Assembly: GCA_956465555.1 (NCBI GenBank)
Contig: OY101120.1
Coordinates: forward strand, 558,001 to 622,000
Direction: 5' to 3'
Length of the DNA stretch: 64,000 bases
From: Nitzschia sp. pyKryTriq1
Lineage: Eukaryota > Bacillariophyta > Bacillariophyceae > Bacillariales > Bacillariaceae
Below are positions 10,183 to 20,600 of the stretch, one piece after another. The notes below the pieces were generated by a model, which saw only the letters and a list, made by a program, of their open reading frames with translations, was not told the DNA's origin and searched no databases. The translations under genes were made by a program, and so were the position numbers. Each line of letters opens with the position of its first letter. The first letter of the stretch is position 1.

Positions 10183-10686
10183 TCTTTCCTTCCATTTCCT
10201 TTCTGCGTTTTGTGAGGCGGGCGGTTGGTTGGGCTTCTGCCTTCATCTGTTGCTTGATGGGCGCGGGCGGGGGCTTTGGGCTTTGAACTGTGTGGCTCTC
10301 TCGGCCGGCTACGAGTACTCACTCGGCACTTCTTGCAATCACTTTACCACGGAAACGGTCGTAGAAACGTTGTACCAGGTGCAGGTACTGTATGTACGTA
10401 CCTGTATCAGAAGGGAGTAGTAGTAGTAGTTGTGAAGTGTTCCATCCGGGTTCTTTTCAAACGCGACCGTTGAAAGAAATCGCGGACAATTCTTCATCAA
10501 GCTGGTATAATCGACTAAGTCGACTTGAGACCAACACGCAGTGGAGGCACTCCGTACCGCGTAGACTACTACTGGTAAGACGTAGACTACAGGTAGTCAT
10601 CATAGTCTAAGAAATGCCCGACCATCTAGTAGATCTACACTGGAATCACCTGTTTAGATTGGTTTTTGAAAGGAATCTACTAGTAG
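10183..10686. other. Intergenic spacer
   Basis: No supported gene. The half next to 10182 should contain the PNGase promoter and 5' UTR. TACGTACCTG and GTAGTAGTAG runs occur at about 10392-10430, and short CTAGTAG words near 10620-10690. Confidence 0.55.
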
Positions 10687-11419
10687 CTAGCTTGATCGTC
10701 TTAGATTTTCAATGATTGGAAAGACGAGATTCATACTACCTTTCATCATGGCATCATTTTCTGAATGAGGAGGATGCGGAAAAGCGAGGAGTTCCTCAAA
10801 CACGGGAGTGCCATCCTCATTTTCGACGGGGCACGTGCCTTTCTTACAATGATCCAATGCAAAGCCGGCAATACAGTCACCCTTTTGAAACTCAAGTTGC
10901 ATCACGCTCCAAAAGTTGTACCAATGGATTTCACAGGTAGTACTGAACGGATACACGGTCTCGTACCAAACACCCGACTCCAAGTCGCAATATTGATCCT
11001 TCACGGAAGAATGGGGCATAACGACGTCTGTGTCTAATGATGTACCAGAATTATTATAATGAAAAAGGATAAGATGCTTGTTGTGTCCAGCTGAAGAATC
11101 ATGATGGCACGATCCATTTCTCTGCTCGTCGTCGCTGGTAGTGCTGGCGGCACTACAAATACTTACAACACGGGCTTCCGGCTTTTCTCCACGTAGAAAA
11201 GGACATTTTCCTAACCGGATCACCAGAGCATCCACCATCCCGATAGACTGAGAGAGTGACACACGCCTTTGGGTGTCTATTCCACTCTTCTGACATCTCC
11301 TGTTTTGCTTCAACGTCGAGGTCGTAGTAGTCTTCACCATTGCGAAGGCCACTTGCGAGGGTCACAACAACAAGAAGGATCAGCAAACCAAGAATCGAGA
11401 ACAGGAAGTTAGTACTCAT
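10687..11419 (-). CDS. Secreted Cys-containing protein of unknown function
   Basis: The gene model is complement(join(10687..11090,11167..11419)), 218 residues. Exon 1 begins MSTNFLFSILGLLILLVVVTLASG, a clear signal peptide or signal anchor, and then has ACVTLSVYRDGGCSGDPV. The donor is GTAAGT and the acceptor ATTCTTCAG. The 76-nt intron restores the frame into GHNKHLILFHYNNSG. Without the splice, exon 1 stops after four codons. Exon 2 has paired cysteines and aromatic residues (DQYCDLESGVWYETVYPF, CEIHWYNFW, GDCIAGFALDHCKKGTCP), consistent with an extracellular disulfide-bonded domain. I recognise no family. Probably secreted or cell-surface. Confidence 0.65.
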
Positions 11420-11807
11420 CGGAAACTCAAATCAGAAATACTTTATTGTGGCAGCAGTCGGTTCAACATTCAGTATCCTCGTAGACTAGTTGCTACTCGT
11501 ACATGCCGGTAGTATCTTTCACTCGTGGCTGGCTCGTGGATCTTTATGAGCGTTTGATCCTCATTGTTCTTTCATCCCAGCAAATATCGGGACTGCACTC
11601 GCGAATAAAAAATGACCCAAGCGACTGGATTATTTTGGATCGACAGAATTCCTTCCATGGTGATTGTGTTGGGGGAGCTAGGATTATGATTGATTCTCGT
11701 CTTCTTCGGCACAAACAACTTCGTAGACGCGGGGTGAATGGGATTTATTGCAGCGCTTTTGATGTAGGGGTACTCGTATGATTTATATGATAGAGAGCAT
11801 CTTTAGC
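11420..11807. other. Intergenic spacer
   Basis: No supported gene. It lies between the start of the secreted protein and the RTF1 stop codon. A plus-strand frame at 11503-11781 has no recognisable content. Confidence 0.5.
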
Positions 11808-14800
11808 CTACAATGTACCTGCGGCCTTTCGTTCTTGGTAGTCTGCCAGACTCAATCCCTTGCGCACCCTATTGCCAGCAGTTCTTTTCGAAGAGAGCCC
11901 CGCGATACCTTTCGTAAAGGACGACTGCGCTAGGACCTCCTCGTCAATCGTGAATTGATGCGATTGGCTGAGTGCAGCTGCCTTGTGCTGCTGCTCTTGA
12001 ACCAAGGTAGGTGTCGAATCAAGTTCCTTGTCTCCGTTTTCCTGTTCAGAAGCCTTTCCCTTCGACCCATCCACTTCCTTGGACTGATCGCCGTTCTCAA
12101 CTTCTTCATTTTGGCCGACTTCCCACAAAATCTTGGGCTTGACCTTACGCCGCGCGTACGGGTTGAAGGATTGCTGTCCAGCTGAGCTTTCGGCAGCCTC
12201 GTCCTTAGAGGTCATTTCTCCCCGGTCTACCTTCTGGTTTATTTCCAAAGCCCGCCTATTGACCTTGGCCCACTTCTGGTCTTTTGTTCGTCCAGCAAGT
12301 TTCGCTTTCCTATCTTTGACTCGGTCCTTGACCGCCTGCTCCTCGGTCAGTTTCTCTTGAAGAACTTTCTCCGCCGCTTCTACAGCTAGCTCGAATTCGT
12401 CTGCCTCTTCAGCCGTTTTGGCAAGTCCCCTTTGGAACTTTGCATCCTCCAAAGCAGATCTCGCTCCACCTACTGCAATTGCCGCTCGCGTACGCTCCAA
12501 AGCAAGATTGGCCATGGATTCCCCCGTCTTCTTGCGGTTACGCAAATTTGTTTCGATATCCTCAGTAGTGTAGACGTAGTCACTAACAAGCTTGTCCTGC
12601 TGCCGACGCATCCTGCTGGCTTCCTTCTTTCCAAGCGTTCTCTGCCGGATTGCCTTTGTAGCATCTACATACTGTTTCACGTCAGCTTCATCCACCTTGG
12701 CATCGGATACCAGACTGATGGGGAAGTCTTTTGTGTTACTCGCAAATTTGAGTGTCAAAACTTTGTCGGTCGTAACCTGTGGTTGAAGACAAGGAAAGTC
12801 AGTGGTTGTTTTCCGCGCGCTCTGCAAGACTAGTTATTTTCAACTTACGGGCTTTTGGTTCTTCACTGGTGGAAGCTGATAAGGCTTGGACGAGCCGATG
12901 CCAACAATCTTACACAAACGATAGCAACGTTTCCCTTGCTCGTTTTCTCCAATGAAAAGTTTGACGAAACAATTCATCACGGCATCGTGGAAATAGGGTT
13001 CATTGCACCATCGCCCGATACGACGACGTGGAAGAGATATCTTCTGGTAGTCTTCTAAATCAGCTTCAAGGAGTACACGACCTACTCCGGGCACAGTATC
13101 TTCCGGCTCCTCCTTCATGTCAGCTTCGTCCTCGTCGTCAGAAGCACCGACTTGGTCTAGTCGAGAAGAAGTACGGCGTTCCAAGGCTTTCTTTTGCCAC
13201 GGTTTAAGAGCGGCTCCGCTGTCCTCATAGTCGTCGTCAGAATCCTCGTCATCGTCTCCAAAGTCTGACTCACTTTCGCTATCTTCCTTGCGGACAACCT
13301 TTTTTCGCTCCTGTGGTAGCAACAACAAAAATAATGAGCAGTGTATCAAAGGAAATCCTGGAGTGGATCATCGCTGTGTTGCTTACTTCTCGAAGCGCAG
13401 CCAAAGCCTTGGCCTTTTGCGCTTTGCTTCCACTGGCGTCCTTATTCCTGTTAGATTCTCGTTTACCGGCCAACGTCTTTGCCAATGCTGCGTCGGCGTC
13501 CTCTTTGGCTTTCTTGACCGCCGCCGATTTCTTCGCTGGAGTTGCCTTTCTCTTTTTGGTGTCTTTCTGCTTCGTGGCAGCCTTTTCCTCGCGTTCCCTC
13601 CTCTTGGTTTCTCGAAGTGCTTTCTTCATATCCATCTCGGCCTTACGCTTCTCGAAACGTTCAGCGAGGATAGCCTCGCGTTCGATTTCTGGAAGTGAAT
13701 CCAAATACTTTTGATCCTCTTCGTTCTTGACCAAACGCTGGGTATCGAACGTTTCCATATCCAATTCTGCTTCTTCGTCGCTACTCTCTTCCTCGTCGGA
13801 AGATTCTTCCATCGCATCTGGATCTGGAGTAGGCTTCGCCGGACGTCCCCTTTTCTTCGGAGCAGGTTTGGACGGCGCTTCTTCTTCCTCCTCTTCAGAA
13901 TCCATCTCCATATCATCGTCGTCATCTTCGCTATCCTCTTTGAGAGGTCGCCGTAACTGTTTCCCTCCTCGAGCCGGGGGCATTGGTTTGGCTTTGAGCT
14001 CTTCTTTCTCTTCTTCAGGTGGATCGGGACGTCGTAACTGCTTACCGCCGGCAGGGGGGCGTGGCGGCACGGCAGCGGGTTTCTTTTCTTCTTCGTGCTC
14101 TTCCTCTGAGTCGTCTTCGTCATCCTCTTCAGGTGCTGCCATGCGCATCAATGACTTGCCACCTCCTCGTTGAACAACAGTGGTCTTGGTTTGTTTGCTT
14201 TCCTCCTCATCCTCGTCATCGTTATCTTCAGGTTGCCTCGGTGCCCGCAATTGCTTCCCACCACGAGGAGGTGCCCTTAATGTTTTGCCCCCACCCACTG
14301 GTACAGGTCGACCAGGGGCAACATCTTCATCGTCGTCCTCGTCGTCCTCTTCAGGTTGCGCGGGTGCCCGTAACTGTTTGCCGCCACGAGGAGGTAATCT
14401 CAACGTCTTACCCCCAACCACCGGTGCAGGTCGAACAGGCTCGGCTCCAAAATCTTCATCGTCGTCATCGTCGTCGTCATCTTCTTGTGGGGCAGGGGCT
14501 CGAAGCTGCTTGCCTCCTCTGGGAGGCCGCAACGCTTTACCCCCGCCAGCTGGATGCAAAGGCTCTTCCTCCTCAGAATCGTCGTCGTCTTCTTCTTCTT
14601 CTTCGTCTTCTTCAGGCCCTTGCATTCGCATCAATGTCTTGCCTCCACCACGTTGGACGACTCGCGTCGGGGCCTCCTCTTCCTCGTCGTCATCATCCTC
14701 ATCATCTTCGTCGTCGTCATCCTCGTCACTATCCTGCTGTGCGCTGTGGCATCCAACGCAATCCAAACAAAAATGAGCATTGAAAGCGAAGAACATCACA

Positions 14801-15305
14801 ACACGTGCATACTGTATGCTATCCAACAATACAAGCTGTTTCCACTCCACTTACGGTGGTCGTAGTTGCTTGCCTCCTGAATGACGAAGCTGCTTTCCTC
14901 CCCCTTGATGAGCAACTCGAGTCGGCTCCTCCTCCTCGTCGTCGTCATCGTCCTCTTCCGAGGATTCCGCCGCGGGGGGTGGTCGCAACTGTTTGCCCAT
15001 TCCTTTGCCCCCAGGCATACGCATACCTTTGCCACTGCCAGAGTAATACTGGGGCTCTTCGTCCTCCTCGGCATCATCGTCATCGTCAGAGGACGGATCG
15101 TCATCGGCGAATCGTTTCTTTACGTTGGGCTATGCGTAATTAGGGGTATGGCGAAAGAAAAAAGAAAGATACGTGCGTGGTTAGGCACATCATCTTTTCA
15201 TTAGATACAAACGGGAGCGAGAGGCAGCAATGATCCGTAGAAATCCTAGTAGTACGAACCAACGGGATTTGTGTTCATCAGAGGAGCGCAGATCGTACTC
15301 ACCAT
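11808..15305 (-). CDS. RTF1: RTF1, Paf1-complex Plus3-domain protein, repeat-expanded
   Basis: The gene model is complement(join(11808..12776,12849..13310,13387..14743,14855..15129,15303..15305)), 1021 residues. Four introns of 72, 76, 111 and 173 nt all have GT-AG ends and keep frame. RTF1 acts in the nucleus with RNA polymerase II, promoting elongation and H2B ubiquitination. The Plus3 domain spans about residues 620-745 ([35 protein letters not shown], then [18 protein letters not shown]). After it comes a coiled, Lys/Glu-rich C-terminal half with [15 protein letters not shown]. The N-terminal half (about residues 10-390) is highly unusual: long Asp/Glu runs alternate with a short basic motif GGKQLRxP, GGKTLRxP or GGGKxLMRM, repeated more than ten times. 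RTF1 is usually about 560-710 residues. The first coding exon is inferred to be the ATG alone, joined to [15 protein letters not shown]; that exon is the least certain part. Confidence 0.85.
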
Positions 15306-15925
15306 GATTCAGGGGTTGGAGTTGCGATCCAAAGAGGAATTAGCTGCAAAGTTGTTATTGTGCAACTCGTGCGTGCGTTGCGAGATATTGAGTTGTTATC
15401 GGCGATCGGTTGACGCCAAACTAGTATAGTTCGTATGCTTTAACGCTGTCCTTCCAGGCTCGAGAGAAGGGGAAAGAGTACCACACTGATAATCCACGCC
15501 TCCCAGAGGTTGCCGCAGTTGTTTCGGAGAGGATAAATTCTGCGAATGGGTTGACTTTGGCTGGTGCACGGCAAAGTACCCGTACACTTGTATCATCTCG
15601 CCGTTGCTGCCCTGGCTGCGCTATGTATGTGCTCGTCGGTCATCGTCGCTCATCATCTTACAGCATTAGTTTCAGGTACCAGCATGTACCGGTATCAATC
15701 AGTCTGCGGTCCGCGACGGTTGATTTATTCCGCCTGGCCTTCACACCCGACGACGGGCGACGGCGCGCGGCGACGCAGGGGCTGATTATCGCTTCGACGC
15801 GGCGACCACAACCATCCCCCCCCGATCCAGACCATAATTACCAAAACACGTAGAGCTGTACACATTTTGGACTACTGTGATTCAAGATAATAGTTATGAG
15901 TACGGTACTCTACTACTAGTAGTAC
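15306..15925. other. RTF1 upstream region
   Basis: No supported gene. Expected to hold the RTF1 promoter and 5' UTR. It contains TACCGGTA/GGTACC words near 15675-15695 and a CTACTACTAGTAGTACT run at 15908-15925 immediately before the dispersed repeat. Confidence 0.55.
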
Positions 15926-16082
15926 TATATCGTAAAGCAGCGAAAAAGTGCACTGTCTAATTTAGTTGCTACCTTGACGGTTGAGAGAAATTAGTCTCCT
16001 CCCCGCCGGAACGATACCATCTACGCCAGACAGTCCAATTGATTGACTCAATGGACTCTTTTCACCCTTTCGGGATCATCAG
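15926..16082. repeat. Dispersed 155-bp repeat, copy 2
   Basis: Near-identical to 4048-4202, in the same orientation. It is flanked by AGTAC on both sides (left flank ...TAGTAC, right flank AGTACTACT), which could be a 5-bp target-site duplication. AGTAC is common in this intergenic DNA, so chance is possible. Confidence 0.9.
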
Positions 16083-16414
16083 AGTACTACTCTATTGCAA
16101 TACACACGGTCTACGCGACTCGTACGACCATAGTCTGCCCGTCGTCGGTAGATAATGTCCTGAAGGATCTTCCACGCTAGTGCGTGCCGTGCATGCGCAG
16201 ACGCCCTAGCCACGACCAGTCGATGACGTGGTCGGCCCGAAATGACTCGGGTGCGTGTGAGACGCGCAACGCACGACTGGCCCCCGTCCGTTGCAAAGAC
16301 TCAACAGAAACTACAAGTCTAAGAACTAGACCACAACTGCCAAACAGGCACCGAAAATAGCTCACCACATAAAATGAGATTCACACCACATGAAATAGAT
16401 TCATCTGGTCAACC

Positions 16415-17390
16415 ATGTGAAAGTCATGCAAGACTAATATTTCGCCAAGTCAGCGCAATATCTTTTCTCAACAATTGATTTTGAAACAAGTAGTTCCAAA
16501 ATAACAATTCATTTCTAGCTCACAATTTTTACTTTCAATCATTCCTGTCGACTACCTCGTGCATAGGGCACTATTGGCAGTACTGTTTTCCTTTCATTAG
16601 TCAAGCCTACTACTACTAGTAGCTACTGTAGTAGGATGCCCTATTAAACCTACCTACATCTCAAAACCCTGTAGGTGGTGTAATAATATTTACCAGCAGA
16701 AACTTCACAATTCGCTTTCTTATTTATTTACATTCGCTGGAACGTTTGGACCAGCACTTTAACCAATCCCTTTCCCGTGTAAAAACCTTCCTTTTTCTTT
16801 TATCCTAGAGGTTTTTCGTATCTCCCCAGCCAAGGTACCATCGAAAAGTTTATCATATTTTTGGAAGAGAGTTGCCAAATCATTCCGTTGAGATTCTGTT
16901 ACATCTACTAGGGGCCTGAAAAAAGAGCCCAACTTGTCGCAAGGAGCCGTGTCGTAGCTACTCAATGGAATATCTTGCAATTATAATTTAAATAGCCCAT
17001 TAAATCCCTTAAATGCAACATACATGTCACTACGTTGCTACTTTTAGTGAATTATTGCATGGCCTACACGGGTTGGACTCATTGACGCAAAATTTCGTCC
17101 ATTCAATTTGATGGAATTCGGAATTCCCCGCTTGTGGCAGCGAAAAATGATCGAACATGACTTCGACTCGGTCGACGCAACTGTCACCAAATTCGTGGAT
17201 TTCTGCGAGCGCATGGAATCCATCGAACGCGCATGTGAAAGTCATGCAAGACTAATATTTTGCCAAGTCAGCACAATATCTTTTCACAACAATTGATTTT
17301 GAAACAAGTAGTTCCAAAATAACCATTGATTTCTAGCTTATAATTTTTACTTTCAATCATTCTTGTCGACTACCTCGTGCATAGGGCAAT
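16415..17390. mobile_element. Ty3/Gypsy-like remnants between 155-bp direct repeats
   Basis: A fossil. Direct repeats of about 155 bp (16415-16572 and 17232-17391), about 90% or more alike by eye, bracket retroelement debris. On the minus strand, 16759-16980 translates to a stretch with LATLFQKYDKLFDGTLAG, the linker ahead of reverse transcriptase in Gypsy polyproteins. On the plus strand, about 17085-17235 encodes a Gag-like piece (FGIPRLWQRKMI, VTKFVDFCERME) typical of Gypsy elements. The two pieces lie on opposite strands, so the locus is rearranged. It is broken and clearly non-functional, with most of gag and pol missing. The repeats may be LTR fragments or a later duplication. Age: moderately old. 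Confidence 0.7.
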
Positions 17391-17391
17391 A

Positions 17392-17862
17392 CAGTATGCA
17401 GGCGAGGTGCAGTCCCGAGCGAGCTGGCATAATACTCGTAATCGTAATTGACAAAGCGAATTCATGCCATGCCTCAGTTGATCCATAAATAATAATGACT
17501 ATTAGGGCTTATTTATTGCATCGACAAGAGTCAAGAGGCCATCGTAGAGGCAATGGTGTTCTCATTTTTTCAACAGAGAGAGAACAAATGGTTCGCCATG
17601 AGGGCTTATTCGCCAGATTGTCAAGAGGCAGGCAATAAATGATGTTCTCTCAACAATATCATCCAACAACAGAAAACTAAAACCTTCTCATCTATCGACA
17701 TCCTTCTCTAGCTATCGTGCTAGATCTTGAAGTTCCACATGCATACGGTACAAGTACCGGTAGCAGGAATGATGAGCACGTTCGCTGGCGAGAAGGACGA
17801 TACCGTACAATACTGAAGCTTGTAGACATCCCTTTGCTCATACCACGTTGTCGTAATACACT
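17392..17862. other. AT-rich spacer before the glutaredoxin fusion
   Basis: No supported gene. It has short internal echoes (AGGGCTTATT and TCAAGAGGC occur twice, about 17505-17535 and 17598-17630). A TACCGGTA-type word lies near 17750. The proximal part should hold the promoter of the next gene. Confidence 0.5.
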
Positions 17863-18912
17863 ATGACGAAATCAACCCCATCAGATGATCCTGCTAATAG
17901 CGCATCCAGTATTGACTTTGCCGGCAACGTTGTAAGTCATACGAACAAGATCCGGCCCGTGTCGACCAATAGCGAGAATGCTTACGAGCAGCGAAGTGCT
18001 AGCGACAAGTCTCATTCGACTGACGACACACATCGAGACATCGAATCGCAACAGCAGGAAGCCACCGTGACAGTCGTCGGGAGCCTGGAAGCTTACAAAG
18101 GCAGGACGCTCGAAGAGAAGGTCGACTCTTTCATTGCAGACCATCCCGTAGTGATGTTCAACAAGACATGGTGTCTATTCTCTGTCGACGCTCAACAGTT
18201 TTTGATAGAACAGATGAAGGTTTCCATCCATTGTATTGAAGTGGATATCCACCCGCAAGGAAAAGCCATACTCAAGCACATCCAGGAGAAGACGGGACAC
18301 AAAACAGTTCCGGTGATTTACGTCAAGGGTGCTTTCTTGGGGGGGTTTGAAGACGTCAACCAACTCTATGCAACAGGAAAATTACAAAATGAGTACCTCA
18401 AAGACCTCACGCAAGCAGATAGATGTGAGGAGTTCATCTCCAAGTCAAAGATTGGCGTCGAACCTATGTTTTGGTTTCCCAGTACAGTCAACGCATATGT
18501 TATTCGGTTAACGGGGATTATGACTTGTATCTGCAGCGCCCTCTCGGCAGTTTCGGTTCAATATGCAGATTGGGGTCGATATATTGGGTATGCACTCTTC
18601 TTCGATTTTGTGCTTCGTCTCCTTGCCGGCTCACGACTATCGATTGTTGGTCGTATTGCAACTGTACTAGCTATGCCTCTGGAGCCGAAACCGAGACATG
18701 GTCGCCCAAAGCAGTTCGCTACGATGTGTGGGGTTGTGTTTTCAGGTCTTGGGTCGTTATTCTATGTTCTCGACTTTCCAAACCATGACTATGTCGGCAC
18801 TGCATTCATGGGTGGTTTAGCTATCGCAAGTGGAATGGAGGGCTTCCTTGACTTTTGTGTCGGTTGTGTCATGTTCAAGTACGGTATCAAGTTGGGATTG
18901 ATCCGAAAATGA
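17863..18912 (+). CDS. Glutaredoxin-DUF4395 membrane fusion protein
   Basis: An intronless 349-residue protein. Residues 1-80 are a hydrophilic, disordered leader. Residues 85-190 form a glutaredoxin domain: VVMFNKTWCLFSVDA with the active-site position W103-C104-L-F-S, then a glutathione-binding TVPVIYVKGAFLGGFEDV with the cis-Pro. The single-Cys CLFS resembles monothiol CGFS glutaredoxins but has Leu in place of Gly and is not the dithiol CPYC. Residues about 210-340 are a DUF4395-like membrane domain: VIRLTGIMTCICSALSAV, DFVLRLLAGSRLSIVGRIA, PKPRHGRPKQFATMCGVVFS and GFLDFCVGCVMFKYGI. The last keeps the paired Cys (CVGC) that recur in DUF4395 proteins. Inferred role: a membrane-anchored redox protein, possibly relaying electrons or glutathione between the soluble Cys and the membrane CxxC. 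The substrate is unknown. Confidence 0.85.
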   Translation: MTKSTPSDDPANSASSIDFAGNVVSHTNKIRPVSTNSENAYEQRSASDKSHSTDDTHRDIESQQQEATVTVVGSLEAYKGRTLEEKVDSFIADHPVVMFNKTWCLFSVDAQQFLIEQMKVSIHCIEVDIHPQGKAILKHIQEKTGHKTVPVIYVKGAFLGGFEDVNQLYATGKLQNEYLKDLTQADRCEEFISKSKIGVEPMFWFPSTVNAYVIRLTGIMTCICSALSAVSVQYADWGRYIGYALFFDFVLRLLAGSRLSIVGRIATVLAMPLEPKPRHGRPKQFATMCGVVFSGLGSLFYVLDFPNHDYVGTAFMGGLAIASGMEGFLDFCVGCVMFKYGIKLGLIRK

Positions 18913-19615
18913 TGAAAGGCAGCATGCTTGAGATACTATGCTACAACTCAGGGATGCAACAAGAAGTGAACCTTTCTTCTATTCTTTATTTTACTACATA
19001 CATAAAGCTAGTAGACTAGTTTATCATTTATTTTGGGGGGTTTCAAAGGCTGCTACTTGCCAAACCAATACCGGTAGGTCCCTACTGTAGGACGTCTCAT
19101 CAGTCCGAACAATGAAATATAAAACAATGAGAAGAAGTTGGGACCTATCATATTACTACGTCCGTGAGAACAACGAGGAACAGTCCCCGAACGAAGAGCA
19201 AGACCCAACTGGTACATATGAATACCGACCGGTGCGGTATGTACATACTTCAACATGGTACTACTAAATACATCGAAACACTGGATGCATCGCTAATCGC
19301 TGCAGTACGCGTTCAGCATCAGAGACTTCATTCGAATAGGACCAACAGGTTCGCGCCACCCCATTCGAACCAAGGAGACAGGAGACCTGTTCGAACGACT
19401 TCTCCGACCAGCAACGTCACGCACGGAGGACGATTTATTTTTTGAATTTCGATTTTCTTCGCAACACAAAAACACAATAATGAAAAATGACACAAGACGC
19501 GCAACACGCAACACATCCATGGCACACACCTTCCTTGCAAGAAGTCAATGAGCAGTACATATATATCCATACCGGTATACAAGTAGACTAGTAGACTGCG
19601 CAATCGCTGCATAGA
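18913..19615. other. Intergenic spacer
   Basis: No supported gene. It carries isolated TACCGGTA words (19070, 19570) and a GACTAGTAGACT palindromic word just before the glycosyltransferase. Confidence 0.5.
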
Positions 19616-20566
19616 ATGGAGCATTTTTGTTGTTCAACCAGGTTCCTTGTTAGGCTTCTTTGGTTCACGGTCCTCCTTCTTTCGCAACCCCAGCGTTGGA
19701 CGGCAGCAGATGCTGGCGACATTTCCTCCGATGATAGTGATGATTCTTCTTCTAGTAGAATGCGTCGTCAGAAGAGCTGTATCTACACCTACTTTGAACA
19801 CATCCCATCCACAGTTCGGACTACGGGGATGGATGACGACGATGACCAGCAGCTGGTGGATTTCTGGAAAGCGTCCTGGTCCTCGGCCGGTTGGAAGCCG
19901 ATCATTCTCGGATTCGAAGATGTACAAAGACTGCTAGGCAATTACTCTACGTTTGAAACAGACCTTAATCAGTTGCGACTAGATCCTTGGAGCCGCGTGA
20001 TCTTTCACCGTTGGATGGCCATGGCTGCCATTGACGGCGGTTGGTATGTGGATTACGACGTTTTCCCGTTGCCAGACTTTCAACAACCTCCTGCGAGCCT
20101 TCCGAACAAGGGGCGGATGACGGTATATGACATTCATTCTCCTACATTGGCTAGTGGAACGGGAGAGCAATGGTTGTCGACGCTACAAGCACTCTTGGTA
20201 GACGCCAAGCAGAATGTGAGCCCGATCGCCGACCGAGCGACCTTTTGGACAGATTCGTTGGGCATCAACAATCTAGTCAAGAATCACGGGAAGCAATCAC
20301 CGGCACCCTTGACCGAAAAACGTGTCATGATACCGTATAGTCGCAAGGATCCAGTCTTGAGCCGCAATGCCGAGGACTGTTCGGCCCGATCCATTCGAAA
20401 TCGTTGGGTGATACACATGGGTCCCAGAGTATTTCAAGCCGCCAAGCACATGTCTACTGTGGAACGGCACCCTCGAAATCGACGAACGGAAGCGCAAAAA
20501 TGGTTGCTACACTGGAACGAGATCTGCCACAAGTCAATAGGTCTCAATGATACAGCACAGATATAA
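19616..20566 (+). CDS. GT32-like glycosyltransferase, type II/secretory
   Basis: 316 residues. The N terminus has a hydrophobic signal or anchor (FLVRLLWFTVLLLSQP) followed by an acidic Ser-rich stem. The catalytic region shows WSRVIFHRWMAMAAIDGGWYVDYDVFPLPDF. This is the DXD-sugar-binding region (Gly_transf_sug type, CAZy GT32-like) where GGxYxDxD binds nucleotide sugar and metal. YFEHIPSTVRT near residue 60 may correspond to the family's N-terminal strand (IPKxIHxxW) in diverged form. Inferred role: transfer of a hexose onto a secretory glycan in the Golgi. Its 3' end is only 34 bp from the stop codon of the convergent sulfotransferase. Confidence 0.7.
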   Translation: MEHFCCSTRFLVRLLWFTVLLLSQPQRWTAADAGDISSDDSDDSSSSRMRRQKSCIYTYFEHIPSTVRTTGMDDDDDQQLVDFWKASWSSAGWKPIILGFEDVQRLLGNYSTFETDLNQLRLDPWSRVIFHRWMAMAAIDGGWYVDYDVFPLPDFQQPPASLPNKGRMTVYDIHSPTLASGTGEQWLSTLQALLVDAKQNVSPIADRATFWTDSLGINNLVKNHGKQSPAPLTEKRVMIPYSRKDPVLSRNAEDCSARSIRNRWVIHMGPRVFQAAKHMSTVERHPRNRRTEAQKWLLHWNEICHKSIGLNDTAQI

Positions 20567-20600
20567 AATGATGATATGGTCACCCACCAGCTACTAATGC

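Noticed and set aside
13288-14865. Several long plus-strand frames rich in Ser opposite RTF1
   Set aside because: They are antisense to the Asp/Glu-rich repeat region; GAT/GAA runs read backward give Ser/Phe runs. No domain is visible.
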